Source: Parablautia muri (GTDB lineage Bacteria > Bacillota > Clostridia > Lachnospirales > Lachnospiraceae). From it: a stretch of 64,000 nucleotides of DNA. The position numbers and the translations under genes were made by a program. Under the pieces are notes generated by a model, which was not told the DNA's origin, did no database searches, and saw only the letters and a program-made list of their open reading frames with translations. Below are positions 17,537 through 30,762 of this stretch, piece after piece. Where the stretch lies: contig NZ_QZDT01000023.1 in NCBI RefSeq assembly GCF_009917485.1, forward strand, positions 1-64,000, read 5' to 3'. Position 1 is the stretch's first letter, and each line of letters begins with the position of its first letter.

Positions 17537-18607
17537 ATGAATACAGAGATTATTAAAATAGATGAAGAAAATATGGATATGCAGGCAATCGGCAGGGCCG
17601 GTGAGATTATTAAGACAGGCGGACTGGTTGCATTTCCTACGGAAACGGTATATGGGCTCGGAGGGGATGCGTTAAATGCAGCTTCCTCGGAGAAAATATA
17701 TGTAGCCAAGGGAAGACCCTCTGACAATCCTTTAATCGTGCATATTGCAAAGCTGGAAGAACTTTCTTTTTTGGTAAGGGAGGTTCCCGAAGTGGCCTAT
17801 AAGCTGGCAGAGAAGTTTTGGCCGGGGCCGCTTACGATGATTTTTCACAAGTCAAAGGAGGTTCCGGCCAAGACAACAGGTGGGCTTGAAACAGTAGCGG
17901 TGCGGATGCCATCTAATAAGGTGGCGAAAGCTTTTATTGAAGCGGCAGGAGGCTATGTAGCAGCGCCCAGCGCTAATCGTTCAGGGCGGCCAAGCCCTAC
18001 GGTGGCGAAATATGTAATTGAGGATTTAGATGGAAGGGTAGAAATGATTCTTGATGGAGGAGAAGCGGTGATTGGGCTGGAATCCACCATTATTGATTTG
18101 ACAGAAGAAAAACCTGTGATATTAAGACCTGGATATGTGACAGAGGAAATGCTTGAAAGTGTGATAAAGAATGTGGAGGTAGACAGGGCGATTATAGATG
18201 AGGCTTGTTATAAAGCGCCTAAGGCGCCCGGCATGAAATACAGGCATTATGCACCTAAGGGAGACCTGACGATTGTGGAAGGACAAGCACAGCAGGTGGA
18301 AGCGTATATCAATGAACAGCTTAAGGAATGTAAAACTGAGGGGAAAAAGACAGGTGTGATTGCCACGGATGAAACGGCCATGCACTATCAGGCGGATAGC
18401 GTAAAAAGCGCAGGAGGACGGAATGAAAAGGAGCAAATTGCCAAACACTTATTCCGCATCCTGAGAGAATTTGACGATGAAGACGTGCAGGTTATTTATG
18501 CGGAAAGCTTTGAAAAGCAAGGTGTGGGAGCAGCAATTATGAACAGGCTCCTAAAGGCAGCAGGCCACCGGATCGTTTCTTTGGATCAGGATAAAAATAA
18601 AGTTTAA
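17537..18607 (+). CDS. tsaC: Threonylcarbamoyl-AMP synthase (Sua5/YwlC)
   Basis: The 356-residue protein has the YrdC domain (about 15-210) with GGLVAFPTETVYGLG, KGRPSDNPL and the SANRSGRPSPT stretch, and a C-terminal Sua5 domain (about 215-355) that includes PGMKYRHYAPKG. It makes threonylcarbamoyl-AMP from threonine, bicarbonate and ATP, the first step of the t6A modification of tRNAs. GTG 17534 directly precedes ATG 17537; the ATG is used. It is followed after 20 bp by rpiB, an order also seen near ywlC-ywlF in Bacilli, so the two are likely co-transcribed. Confidence 0.93.
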   Translation: MNTEIIKIDEENMDMQAIGRAGEIIKTGGLVAFPTETVYGLGGDALNAASSEKIYVAKGRPSDNPLIVHIAKLEELSFLVREVPEVAYKLAEKFWPGPLTMIFHKSKEVPAKTTGGLETVAVRMPSNKVAKAFIEAAGGYVAAPSANRSGRPSPTVAKYVIEDLDGRVEMILDGGEAVIGLESTIIDLTEEKPVILRPGYVTEEMLESVIKNVEVDRAIIDEACYKAPKAPGMKYRHYAPKGDLTIVEGQAQQVEAYINEQLKECKTEGKKTGVIATDETAMHYQADSVKSAGGRNEKEQIAKHLFRILREFDDEDVQVIYAESFEKQGVGAAIMNRLLKAAGHRIVSLDQDKNKV

Positions 18608-18627
18608 GGTAAGAGGAGGAGAAAGAA

Positions 18628-19050
18628 ATGTTGGCATTAGGTAGTGATCATGGAGGATATGATTTAAAATGTCAGGTTATGGAGCATTTGAAGGAGAGAG
18701 GAATTGCGTATAAGGATTTTGGATGCTATGATAAGCAGTCCTGTGATTATCCTGATTTTGGAAAGGCAGCTGCAAAGGCGGTTGCTGAGGGAGAATGTGA
18801 CAGAGGGATTGTGGTATGCACCACAGGAATCGGAATATCGATTGCGGCAAATAAGGTGCCGGGAATACGCTGCGCGTTCTGTACGGATCCTTATCTGGCA
18901 AAGATGACAAGGCTGCACAATAATGCCAACATGCTTGCGCTTGGCGGTGCAATTACCGGGAAAAATCTGGCACTTGAAATAGTAGATACCTTTTTGGATA
19001 CGGAATTTTCACAGGGAGAAAATCATATACGGAGAATAAATAAAATATAA
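18628..19050 (+). CDS. rpiB: Ribose-5-phosphate isomerase B
   Basis: The 140-residue LacA/RpiB-family protein starts LALGSDHGGYDLK and contains CTTGIGISIAANK, where the cysteine is the catalytic base region of RpiB, and the RLHNNANMLALG segment. It interconverts ribose 5-phosphate and ribulose 5-phosphate in the cytoplasm. The alternative LacA/LacB (galactose-6-phosphate isomerase) is unlikely because no lac genes are near. Ribosome site GAGGAGG precedes the ATG. Confidence 0.93.
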   Translation: MLALGSDHGGYDLKCQVMEHLKERGIAYKDFGCYDKQSCDYPDFGKAAAKAVAEGECDRGIVVCTTGIGISIAANKVPGIRCAFCTDPYLAKMTRLHNNANMLALGGAITGKNLALEIVDTFLDTEFSQGENHIRRINKI

Positions 19051-19143
19051 TTAACGACATAACAAATTTCTGCTTTCGGTTCTTGCCAAAGCCATATACG
19101 AAAGCCTTTGCAAGACCGAAAGTGAAATTTTTCATGTCGTTAA
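19051..19143. repeat. 93-bp inverted repeat after rpiB
   Basis: TTAACGACAT at 19051 pairs with ATGTCGTTAA at the right end, and CTTTCGGT and CTTGCCAAAG pair with CCGAAAG and CCTTTGCAAG inside. There is no T-run, so it is a repeat or RNA structure rather than a typical terminator. It fills the gap between rpiB and the next gene. Confidence 0.75.
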
Positions 19144-19165
19144 CGATAGAAAATGAGGTGTAAGT

Positions 19166-20404
19166 TTGAAAGGGGCTTTCCAATCATTTATTGATACGAT
19201 ATTGCAGGCAGGTTTGCGACATATGGAGAAAACAAAAGTAAGAAAAACGGGAAAGAAAAGAATTGCGGCAATTATGGCGGCAGTATTTTTGGTATGCGCT
19301 TTTCCTTTGACGGTGTATGCTGACAAGATATCGGATTTGGAAAAGGAAATCAACGAACGGAAAGAGGAAAAAGAGCAAACAGAAAGTGAAATCAAATCAA
19401 AAAAGAACGAGCTGGAGGATTTAAATGAGGCTGCAGACAGGCTCAAAGGCCAGCTCAACAATTTAAATTCAGAGCTCACCGCTGTCAGCAATAATTTAGC
19501 TGAGCTAGAGGAAAAGATAGCCAGTAAGAATGCGGAGATAGAAACCACTGAAAAGGAATTGGAGGAAGCCTGGGAAAAAGAAGGCGTTCAATACGAAGCC
19601 ATGAAAAAGCGAATCCAGTTTATGTATGAAAAAAGAGATTACATTATGATGGAAATGCTTTTTGGTTCAGCCAGCTTTGCAGAGCTTTTAAATCGCCAGG
19701 ATTATATAGAAAAGCTCTCGGAATATGACAGGAAACAGCTTGATGCGTTTATTGCCATACGGGAGGAAATTCAGACAAAAGAAGCGCAGCTTATGCAGGA
19801 AAAAGAGGAACTGGATGAACTGAAAGTTTCTGTGGAAGCAGAGCAGAGCCGTTTCGAGGGTCTGGTGGGCCAAGTTTCCGGGGAAATAAATAGTACCCAG
19901 CAGGAAATGTCCGAGGCAGAAGCGGAGATGCTGCGGTATGAGAAGGAGCTGGAGGAACAAAAAAGCGATATAGCCAGACTGCAAGAGGAGTTAGCCGAGG
20001 AGAGAAGGCTTTCCCAGCTGGCGGCACAGTCGGCATGGAGGGATATATCAGAGATTTCTTTTGCCGGTGGAGACAGGTATCTGCTGGCCAATTTGATTTA
20101 CTGCGAAGCAGGGAATCAGCCCTATGAAGGACAGGTTGCCGTGGGCGCAGTGGTTATGAACCGTGTTATGAGTTCCGTATTCCCGGATACGGTGGTGGGC
20201 GTGATTTATCAGAACAAGCAGTTTTCACCCGTTGCCAGCGGACGTTTGGCTTTAGCCCTTGCGGAAAACCGTGCCACGGATGCCTGCTACAGAGCAGCGG
20301 ACGCCGCTATGACAGGAGCCACCACGGTGGGAAATTGTCTGTTCTTCAGAACGCCTATTGAGGGCCTTACGGGAACCAGAATCGGGGGACATATTTTTTA
20401 TTAA
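19166..20404 (+). CDS. Secreted coiled-coil protein with SleB-type hydrolase domain
   Basis: The 412-residue protein has a signal peptide (hydrophobic core about 33-51), a long coiled coil (about 55-275) like that of PcsB-type wall proteins, and a C-terminal Hydrolase_2 / SleB domain (about 300-412, LLANLIYCEAGNQPYEGQVAVGAVVMNR shortened here) with the usual catalytic glutamate in YCEAGNQP. SleB-type enzymes are lytic transglycosylases; they act in spore cortex degradation or wall turnover. TTG 19166 has a GAGGTG site 5 nt upstream; ATG 19223 gives a more typical signal peptide but no ribosome site, so the start is uncertain. Confidence 0.85.
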   Translation: MKGAFQSFIDTILQAGLRHMEKTKVRKTGKKRIAAIMAAVFLVCAFPLTVYADKISDLEKEINERKEEKEQTESEIKSKKNELEDLNEAADRLKGQLNNLNSELTAVSNNLAELEEKIASKNAEIETTEKELEEAWEKEGVQYEAMKKRIQFMYEKRDYIMMEMLFGSASFAELLNRQDYIEKLSEYDRKQLDAFIAIREEIQTKEAQLMQEKEELDELKVSVEAEQSRFEGLVGQVSGEINSTQQEMSEAEAEMLRYEKELEEQKSDIARLQEELAEERRLSQLAAQSAWRDISEISFAGGDRYLLANLIYCEAGNQPYEGQVAVGAVVMNRVMSSVFPDTVVGVIYQNKQFSPVASGRLALALAENRATDACYRAADAAMTGATTVGNCLFFRTPIEGLTGTRIGGHIFY

Positions 20405-20524
20405 TTCAGTTAGCCAGCTTACAGTAGACAGAGGGGCATTGACCTTCATGCTGCCCCATAGGGGCAGCCTAAATCCGGACGAAGAACACCTGTTTCTTAA
20501 GGCATTCTTCTGAAAGTGAGACTT

Positions 20525-20573
20525 AGTACTTCTTAGCGAACTGCCTTCTGGCATGCGCTTTAGAAGTACTTTT
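20525..20573. terminator. Stem-loop between convergent genes
   Basis: AGTACTTCTTA pairs with TAGAAGTACT and is followed by TTTT. It lies between the SleB-like gene and the DUF402 gene, which converge. A GC-rich hairpin without T-run (GCTGCCCC / GGGGCAGC) lies at about 20450-20470. Confidence 0.55.
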
Positions 20574-20597
20574 CACATCATTCCGCTTTACGCTGTT

Positions 20598-21071
20598 TTA
20601 TGTATTTTCTATGTATTTTTTCAGCGTATCAAAATTGCCGGAATAAATAATTCTTAACAGTTTGTCCAGGCGGTTAAGGCTGGACTTTAATGTGTCCAGG
20701 CTGATGGAACGGGATTCTAATGCTGTGACAAGCTCGTCTAAATCCACCACTTTAACAAATCCATCGGGATAAATGATTACATCCGCCAAAAGATCGGTTA
20801 CCATCAAACAATTATCGGAAAAATGGTAATCAAAATCTACAATATCACAATACCAATAAAGAAGTTTATCATCTGCATTACAAAATTTGCTGACCTTAAA
20901 CCCTTCCTTTAAAAAATAGCAGGAACTGCCGTGATGAAGGTCTTTTTTGGGGCGAAGGGCGTGCCAAGAGGTGATAATATGTGCCTCATCGCAGGAAAGG
21001 ATGATGTCGTCCTTAAGGGGAATGCATTCTTCGGGGATAATGCGTCTGCGGTATAAAGTGGGAGTGGTCAT
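20598..21071 (-). CDS. DUF402 family protein
   Basis: The 157-residue protein matches the DUF402 pattern: YWYCDIVDF, then TDLLADVIIYPDGFVKVVDLDEL, with conserved acidic residues that bind metal in characterised members (nucleoside diphosphatase-like fold). Its start at 21071 has AAGGAGG 5 nt upstream. The exact substrate cannot be assigned. It diverges from the ATP synthase operon. Confidence 0.85.
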   Translation of the reverse strand: MTTPTLYRRRIIPEECIPLKDDIILSCDEAHIITSWHALRPKKDLHHGSSCYFLKEGFKVSKFCNADDKLLYWYCDIVDFDYHFSDNCLMVTDLLADVIIYPDGFVKVVDLDELVTALESRSISLDTLKSSLNRLDKLLRIIYSGNFDTLKKYIENT

Positions 21072-21212
21072 AGAACCTCCTTTGCGGGAATGAATTCAAC
21101 GGTTTTACTGAAAATTTTACTCTTAGTCAGGGGGAAAGTCAACGAATTTAAACTGTGATAGCTTGTAACGATTCATCTGTTACGGCAGCTGAAAATTTCC
21201 CTAATTATTTTC

Positions 21213-21241
21213 TAGACAGGAGAGAGAAAAATAGTTATAAT
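21213..21241 (+). promoter_or_regulatory. Sigma-A-type promoter of the ATP synthase operon
   Basis: TAGACA at 21213-21218 and TATAAT at 21236-21241 are 17 bp apart, about 30 bp ahead of the first gene. Confidence 0.75.
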
Positions 21242-21270
21242 TAAGGGTGAGTGTAAATGGGAATAGGCAC

Positions 21271-21600
21271 ATGGAAAGGGAGAGATATGTGAAATTTAAT
21301 CGAAAAGTATATCAGGCATTGACAATGATAGGACAATTCGGAATCAACATGCTGGTCCCTGTTTTTCTTTGTTCCTTTTTGGGGATATTTCTGGATGGAA
21401 AATTAGGAACAAACTTTTTCGTGATCGTATTTTTTTTCGTAGGTGCGGTTGCGGGAGGCTATAACGTTTATCGTTTCGCCAGAGGAATTTTTGCAAGTGA
21501 CAGTGAGCAGTCGGCTTACCTTCACGGGAGCAGAAAAAATACGGGCAGGGGGAATGTGGATGAAAGAAAAAATCATCAGGATAAACAGGACTCTGTTTGA
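21271..21600 (+). CDS. atpZ: AtpZ/AtpI-type ATP synthase accessory protein
   Basis: The 109-residue protein has two transmembrane segments (about 14-38 and 43-65) with the pattern of the AtpZ family (F0F1-associated Mg2+/Ca2+ transport or assembly factor). ATG 21271 is used; GTG 21247 and GTG 21289 are alternatives. It is the first gene of the atp operon and overlaps the next by 41 bp. Confidence 0.75.
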   Translation: MERERYVKFNRKVYQALTMIGQFGINMLVPVFLCSFLGIFLDGKLGTNFFVIVFFFVGAVAGGYNVYRFARGIFASDSEQSAYLHGSRKNTGRGNVDERKNHQDKQDSV

Positions 21601-22006
21601 ACTTGAGGTAGGCATTCTGATTTTTGGAGTGGTATGCCAGCTTTTTGCATTTCTGACGAAGGATAAAGCGGGATACAGCCTGGGGCTTTGGCTGGGGATA
21701 TTGACGGCGGCCGTAAGCGCATTTCATATGTGGTGGTCCTTGGACCGGGCCCTTGAATTTCCCGAAAAAGAAGCAGTTAAGTCCTTAAGTACCCATAATA
21801 TACTCAGATACGGCTTCATCGTAGCTGTATTTACGTTGATTGCCATAAGCGGGCGAGCGAATCCCCTGTCTGCGTTTTTGGGGATTATGGGGCTGAAAGC
21901 GTCAGCGTATATGCATTTTCTTACCCGAAGGGTAAGCGGAAAGATTTACGGCGAGGAAAGTATTCCGATGCCGGCAGAAGAATCTGTCGAAGGACAGAAA
22001 ATGTAA
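21560..22006 (+). CDS. atpI: ATP synthase subunit I
   Basis: The 148-residue protein has four hydrophobic segments (about 15-33, 40-58, 80-97, 100-117), as in AtpI, which helps assemble the c ring. ATG 21560 has GGGGG about 10 nt upstream; the upstream open frame from 21443 is the shadow of atpZ. The first helix pairs follow the AtpI pattern although sequence conservation in this family is low. Confidence 0.75.
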   Translation: MKEKIIRINRTLFELEVGILIFGVVCQLFAFLTKDKAGYSLGLWLGILTAAVSAFHMWWSLDRALEFPEKEAVKSLSTHNILRYGFIVAVFTLIAISGRANPLSAFLGIMGLKASAYMHFLTRRVSGKIYGEESIPMPAEESVEGQKM

Positions 22007-22018
22007 GGAGGTGAGGAT

Positions 22019-22741
22019 ATGGGGCAGGGAATTTTGTTGTCCGGCAGCACGGAAGTGGATTTTATGATTCATGGGGTCTTCTCCTATGAACTGTTTGGCC
22101 AGACTGTATGGATAACCACAACGCACATATGCGTGCTGATCGTTATGCTGATTATCATAGGCTTTTGCATAGCGGCAAATCGGGCGGTCAAACATGCCAC
22201 GGAGGTGCCGGGGGCATTTCAGAATGTGGTGGAACTTATCGTAGAGATGCTAGATGGGATGATCACCGGCGTAATGGGCAAGCAGGCGGTCAGATTCCGG
22301 AATTACATTGGGACGATTTTTATTTTTATCCTAATCAGTAATATTTCCGGGCTTTTAGGATTGCGCCCGCCTACAGCGGATTATGGTGTGACTTTTGCGT
22401 TGGGAATTATCACATTTACATTGATCCATTTTAACAAGTTTAAGTACCAGAAGGTATCCGGCGTGCTGAAGGGGCTGTGTGAACCGTGGCCGATCTGGGC
22501 GCCGATTAACATCATAAGTGATTTGGCGGTACCTGTGTCACTGTCACTTCGTCTGTTCGCCAATATTTTATCGGGAACAGCGATTATGGCGCTCATATAT
22601 GCACTGCTTAGTAAAGTGGCGATTATATGGCCGGCAGCGCTTCACGTATATTTTGACCTGTTCTCAGGTGCAATCCAGACATATGTATTCTGTATGCTGA
22701 CAATGACGTATATTACAGATGCATGTAATACAGGCGATTAA
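22019..22741 (+). CDS. atpB: ATP synthase subunit a
   Basis: The 240-residue membrane protein has the conserved helix with SLSLRLFANILSG (about 176-188), whose arginine faces the c ring, and FSGAIQTYVFCMLTMTYI near the C-terminus. It forms the ion half-channels of Fo. The ribosome site is GGAGGTG, 12 bp after atpI. The 177-bp gap to atpE holds no gene. Confidence 0.95.
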   Translation: MGQGILLSGSTEVDFMIHGVFSYELFGQTVWITTTHICVLIVMLIIIGFCIAANRAVKHATEVPGAFQNVVELIVEMLDGMITGVMGKQAVRFRNYIGTIFIFILISNISGLLGLRPPTADYGVTFALGIITFTLIHFNKFKYQKVSGVLKGLCEPWPIWAPINIISDLAVPVSLSLRLFANILSGTAIMALIYALLSKVAIIWPAALHVYFDLFSGAIQTYVFCMLTMTYITDACNTGD

Positions 22742-22873
22742 GGCCTGAATGTATTTTTTAAATTGTATCCTGATGTGGCAGCGCAGGTGTTTCCTGAAGC
22801 AGAACCAAAAAGTAGAGTAAAAACAGGTCATAAATTTGTTTATGCCGCTTGACGGTAGATTTAGAAAGTCTAA

Positions 22874-23182
<309 letters not shown>

Positions 23183-23317
23183 GGAGAAGGATTCTTTTGG
23201 CTGTGGCAAGCCGCCGCTTAGGAAGATTTTCCGGAGAGAACCTTTATGGGGAACCGATAGGGAGACCCTTTAGGAGGGCGGTACTGACAGTACAAATTGT
23301 GGAAAGGAGGTTTACGG

Positions 23318-23823
23318 ATGGAACCCAGATTGTTTGACCTTGACCTGCAGCTTTTGGCTGATTCGGCGCTTATGATCATTGCAGTTATGGTGCTCTTTGG
23401 AGTGGCGTCTTATTTCCTGTTCAATCCCGTAAGAGAAATGCTGGCAAAAAGACAGGCCAAAATAAAGGGTGAGCTGGACAGCGCGGCTAAGGATAAGGAA
23501 GATGCGGCTATGCTTAAAAAGCAGTATGAAGAAAAGCTTAAGAACATCGACAGGGAAGCGGAAGAAATTTTAGGCGATGCCAGAAAACGCGCTTTGGAGA
23601 ATGAGAACAAAATTGTAGCTGCGGCAAAAGACGAAGCTGCAAGAATTATTGAAAGGGCCAAAGTGGAAGCTGATCTTGAAAAGCAAAAGGCAGCGGATGA
23701 TGTAAAACGCGAGATGGTAGTGCTTGCATCCATGATGGCCGGTAAGGTGGTAAAGGCATCTATTGATACGACCATACAGGAAAGCCTGATAAATGAGACA
23801 TTGAAGGAAATAGGTGAGAGCAC

Positions 23824-23836
<13 letters not shown>
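23318..23836 (+). CDS. atpF: ATP synthase subunit b
   Basis: The 172-residue protein has one N-terminal transmembrane segment (about 12-32) and a long charged helix (about 40-150) that forms the peripheral stalk. Start ATG 23318 follows AAAGGAGG. The stop overlaps the atpH start by 13 bp. Confidence 0.93.
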
Positions 23837-25910
<2,074 letters not shown>

Positions 25911-25988
25911 ATTGAAAAATCAGAGATTTTTCAATGAACAAATTTGTGCTGGCGCCCAAATTTGAGGGCGTTGGTAAGCATGGAGGAT
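25911..25988 (+). repeat. Interspersed palindromic repeat A, copy A2
   Basis: ATTGAAAAATC...ATTTTTCAAT palindrome, CAAATTTGTG, CGCCCAAATTTGAGGGCG, then TTGG-AAGCATGGAGGA. It begins at the stop codon of atpA and ends in a ribosome-site-like GGAGG. It forms a tandem pair with A3 at an 80-bp period. Confidence 0.85.
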
Positions 25989-25990
25989 AA

Positions 25991-26068
25991 ATTGAAAAAT
26001 CGGGGATTTTTCAATTGACAAATTTGTGCTGACGCCCAAATTTGAGGGCGTTAGACAGCATGGAGGAT
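25991..26068 (+). repeat. Interspersed palindromic repeat A, copy A3
   Basis: Nearly identical to A2 (few substitutions). Its terminal GGAGG (26062-26066) is the ribosome binding site of atpG. Confidence 0.85.
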
Positions 26069-26075
26069 TTAGTAA

Positions 26076-26948
26076 ATGGCTTCAATGCGTGACATAAAAA
26101 GGCGTAAGGGCAGTATTCAAAGTACCCAGCAGATTACCAAAGCCATGAAGCTTGTTTCCACTGTTAAGCTGCAGAGAGCGAAACAAAATGCAGAGAAATC
26201 AGGGAACTATTTCCATTGCATGTTTGATACGGTAAATTCTATCCTGAAAAAGACCGGCAGTCTGGATCATAAGTATTTGAAATCCGGCCAGTCGGGCAAG
26301 AAAGCTGTGATTGTAATCACATCCAACAGAGGATTGGCAGGAGGCTACAACTCTAACGTAATCAAGCTGATTACAAGAGGAGAGCTGGCCGGTGAGGATT
26401 TGGCCATTTATGCAGTGGGTAAAAAAGGCCGGGAGGCGCTGCAAAGGCAGTATGAAATCAAGGCCGATTATTCGGACGTGATTGAGGAGCCTGCTTATGT
26501 AGATGCCATGGTAATCAGCAAGGATGTGCTTGAAGCCTTTTCCAAGGGTGAGATCAGCGAGATTTATCTTGCTTATACGGCGTTTAAAAATACGGTTGTC
26601 CATGTCCCGACTCTCTTAAAGCTTCTTCCTGTGGCAATCAGTGAAGAATCGGAGAAAATGGGGGAGGAAACAGCCGTAGGTGACGACAGAGCGCCTATGA
26701 ACTTTGAGCCGGAGGATGAGGAGGCTTTAAATCTGCTCATACCCAAATATATAACCAGTCTGATTTATGGCGGTATGATCGAGGCGGTAGCCAGCGAAAA
26801 CGGCGCCAGAATGCAGGCTATGGATTCCGCTACCAGCAACGCGGAAGAAATGATAGAAAATTTGACACTGCTGTACAACAGAGCGCGTCAGGGCTCCATC
26901 ACACAGGAGCTGACGGAGATTATTGCAGGAGCGAATGCAATTTCTTAA
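26076..26948 (+). CDS. atpG: ATP synthase subunit gamma
   Basis: The 290-residue protein has the N-terminal helix MASMRDIKRRKGSIQSTQQI, the central NRGLAGGYNSN segment, and the C-terminal helix with RARQGSITQELTEIIAGANA that forms the rotor shaft. Its ribosome site is contributed by repeat A3. Confidence 0.96.
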   Translation: MASMRDIKRRKGSIQSTQQITKAMKLVSTVKLQRAKQNAEKSGNYFHCMFDTVNSILKKTGSLDHKYLKSGQSGKKAVIVITSNRGLAGGYNSNVIKLITRGELAGEDLAIYAVGKKGREALQRQYEIKADYSDVIEEPAYVDAMVISKDVLEAFSKGEISEIYLAYTAFKNTVVHVPTLLKLLPVAISEESEKMGEETAVGDDRAPMNFEPEDEEALNLLIPKYITSLIYGGMIEAVASENGARMQAMDSATSNAEEMIENLTLLYNRARQGSITQELTEIIAGANAIS

Positions 26949-27035
26949 AGGCGGCATGAGAGCAGTGAGAAAATAGCAGCCGTTCAGATGGCTGGAAGTG
27001 CTGCGAAAATCAGGAATAAAATTGGACCGGCTTAA

Positions 27036-28472
<1,437 letters not shown>

Positions 28473-28489
28473 TTACGGGGAGGAAACAG

Positions 28490-28894
28490 ATGGCAGACAA
28501 TAATTTATTTACCTTAAGAATCATCACTCCCGAACGGGTATTTTATGAGGGAGAGGTTTCTATGGTGGAGTTTAACACCACCGAAGGTGAAATTGGTATT
28601 TATAAAAAACATGTTCCCATGACAGTTATTGTAAATCCCGGTATCGTGACGATCACAGAGGCGGAAGGGACGAAAATAGCTGCCCTTCATGCCGGCTTTG
28701 CGGAAATTCTGCAGGATAAAGTGGTGATTCTGGCAGAGATTATCGAGTGGCCGGAAGAAATTGATGTGGAACGTGCCCAGGCGGCAAAGAGCCGTGCTGA
28801 GGAAAGGATTCGCAGCAAGACTCCCGAAACAGACATACTGCGTGCCGAAACAGCGCTGCAAAGGGCGCTGGCGCGTATTCATGTTATAGGGTAA
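28490..28894 (+). CDS. atpC: ATP synthase subunit epsilon
   Basis: The 134-residue protein has the N-terminal beta sandwich (TLRIITPERVFYEGEVSMVEF, shortened to the first 20 residues of interest) and a C-terminal helical hairpin (about 90-130). It inhibits and couples F1. It is the last gene of the operon. Confidence 0.95.
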   Translation: MADNNLFTLRIITPERVFYEGEVSMVEFNTTEGEIGIYKKHVPMTVIVNPGIVTITEAEGTKIAALHAGFAEILQDKVVILAEIIEWPEEIDVERAQAAKSRAEERIRSKTPETDILRAETALQRALARIHVIG

Positions 28895-29002
28895 ATGGGC
28901 ACAAGCGCCGATGCAAAGCAAGGATCCGATGCAATCGGATGGCAATCGGGCTTGCGAGTTAAAATGCAAAAGAAAAATTGGTGGCTTTGAAGGAGCAGCC
29001 AT

Positions 29003-29037
29003 AAGGGGCAGGAGAGGAAGCGTACTGCCCCTTTTTT
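29003..29037 (+). terminator. Terminator of the atp operon
   Basis: AAGGGGCAG and CTGCCCCTT form a 9-bp stem followed by TTTTTT. Confidence 0.88.
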
Positions 29038-29096
29038 GCACATGAAATCCTAAAGACGCATATGATAGTCATAAAGAAGTTAAGGAAGCTATTCAT

Positions 29097-29486
29097 ATGT
29101 ATGAACGCAAAATTTTGCCCTTCTATATGACATATCCGCTGCCCGTTTATTATGAGGAAGAAGATTCCATTATCAGAGATTTGGAATATTTACAGCAGAT
29201 GTATCCATCGGAGGCTAGGCGGTATCAAAAAACCATAAGCAGTATTTTGGACAAATTGGATTATGAGGGCAGCATGATTTATGATGAATATCCGGATAAG
29301 TGGCAGGTATATAAGCTGTCCAAAGATATAGCAGACCGAATTAAAAGAGAAGAAGAAAAAGAAAATCCCGATCAGAAGTTTCCTGCTGAAAAATGGCAGT
29401 GGCTGGGGGATTTGGTTCAAATATTACTGTGCTATGAAATCTATAAAAGAAGACACAACACGAGGCGGGGAATTCTTAAGTTCTAA
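29097..29486 (+). CDS. Unknown soluble protein (129 aa)
   Basis: It starts MYERKILPFYMTYPLP and is rich in charged and aromatic residues, with helical segments (about 22-70 and 80-120). There is no signal peptide or membrane segment. I do not recognise a family. It lies between the atp terminator and a methyltransferase gene with its own ribosome site (AAGG). Confidence 0.65.
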   Translation: MYERKILPFYMTYPLPVYYEEEDSIIRDLEYLQQMYPSEARRYQKTISSILDKLDYEGSMIYDEYPDKWQVYKLSKDIADRIKREEEKENPDQKFPAEKWQWLGDLVQILLCYEIYKRRHNTRRGILKF

Positions 29487-29575
29487 TAAATTTCCGGTTG
29501 TGGTTTTGCAGTTAAATAAGTAAAATATAGTCATGACGCTAAGTTATGGCTATATTTATGTAAGGGAGAAGTAAC

Positions 29576-30733
29576 GTGGAAGAATTAAGAGAACAACTGT
29601 CCGTGTTTTTATCGGACAGGCTGTATCAGATAATTATCAGCAATCCCAGGAAAAAAGAGGGGGCTTTTAAAATAAAAATACGCCCGGTTATGGTAAAGGG
29701 CGCTTTATGTTTCCAGGAAACGATTTCAAAGGGAACACAGGTTTTTCATGAAAATCATAAGAAGGATGAATTAATTTTAAAAATAATTTCTTATATGACA
29801 TCAGACTTTAAGCAATTAGAAGCAGAAAGTATGGACGGCAAACTGCATGTATTGGTGAGTAAAAAAGGAAGAATGATGGTAAAGCGAAAAGGTAACAGCC
29901 AGGAGGGATTGCTGCAGCGCCCGGACATGTCTCATAACCGGGCTAAAAAATATATTTTAGAAGAAGGAAAGGCAGTTCCTTTTTTGGTGGATTTGGGTAT
30001 TCAGACCAAAGAAGGGCGGATTGTACATGCTAAATATGATAAGTACAGGCAGATTAACCGTTATCTGGAATTTGTGGAGGATATTGTACCTGCATTTTTA
30101 GAAAAAGAGAGGGTGTACATTATTGATTTTGGGTGTGGAAAGTCTTATTTGACTTTTGCACTTTATTATTATTTGCATGAGCTAAAAGGACTTGATGTAT
30201 ATATAACGGGGTTGGATTTAAAAGCGGATGTGATGAAAAGATGTGGTGAGTTGGCAATAAAATATGGATATGAGAATTTGCATTTTTATCAGGGAGATAT
30301 CAGCACCTTTGAAGGAGTAGAACAAGTGGATATGGTAGTTACACTTCATGCCTGCGATACGGCCACGGATTATGCAATTAAAAAGGCGGTAGACTGGCAG
30401 GCAAGGGTGATTTTTACCGTGCCCTGCTGTCAACATGAGGTGAATAAGCAGATTGAAAGCGCGGTGCTTAAGCCGGTTTTAAGATATGGGATTTTAAAGG
30501 AAAGAATAGCGGCCCTTCTCACAGATGGGATTCGGGCAAATCTGTTGGAGGAAGCAGGGTATGATACCCAGGTATTGGAATTTATTGATATGGAGCATAC
30601 GCCTAAGAATATATTGATAAGAGCCGTAAAACGCCAGGGAGAAGGGGAGAATATGAAAAAGAATACGAAGGTGGAGGATATGACGAGAGAACTTCATATA
30701 GAAACCACTTTGCAGAAATTGATGGTGAAATAG
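29576..30733 (+). CDS. SAM-dependent methyltransferase (Methyltransf_32/METTL25-like)
   Basis: The 385-residue protein begins at GTG 29576 (site GGGAGAAG). The N-terminal 110 residues are of unknown type; the middle has DFGCGKSYLTFALYYY (about 186-201), a SAM-binding motif I of the METTL25/Methyltransf_32 type, followed by DLKADVMKRC and the VVTLHACDTATDYA motif. The substrate is unknown; RNA is a reasonable guess for this group. A second in-frame methionine-rich tail follows the domain. Confidence 0.8.
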   Translation: MEELREQLSVFLSDRLYQIIISNPRKKEGAFKIKIRPVMVKGALCFQETISKGTQVFHENHKKDELILKIISYMTSDFKQLEAESMDGKLHVLVSKKGRMMVKRKGNSQEGLLQRPDMSHNRAKKYILEEGKAVPFLVDLGIQTKEGRIVHAKYDKYRQINRYLEFVEDIVPAFLEKERVYIIDFGCGKSYLTFALYYYLHELKGLDVYITGLDLKADVMKRCGELAIKYGYENLHFYQGDISTFEGVEQVDMVVTLHACDTATDYAIKKAVDWQARVIFTVPCCQHEVNKQIESAVLKPVLRYGILKERIAALLTDGIRANLLEEAGYDTQVLEFIDMEHTPKNILIRAVKRQGEGENMKKNTKVEDMTRELHIETTLQKLMVK

Positions 30734-30762
30734 GTGGTAATGCGATATGCAGGAGGATAATT

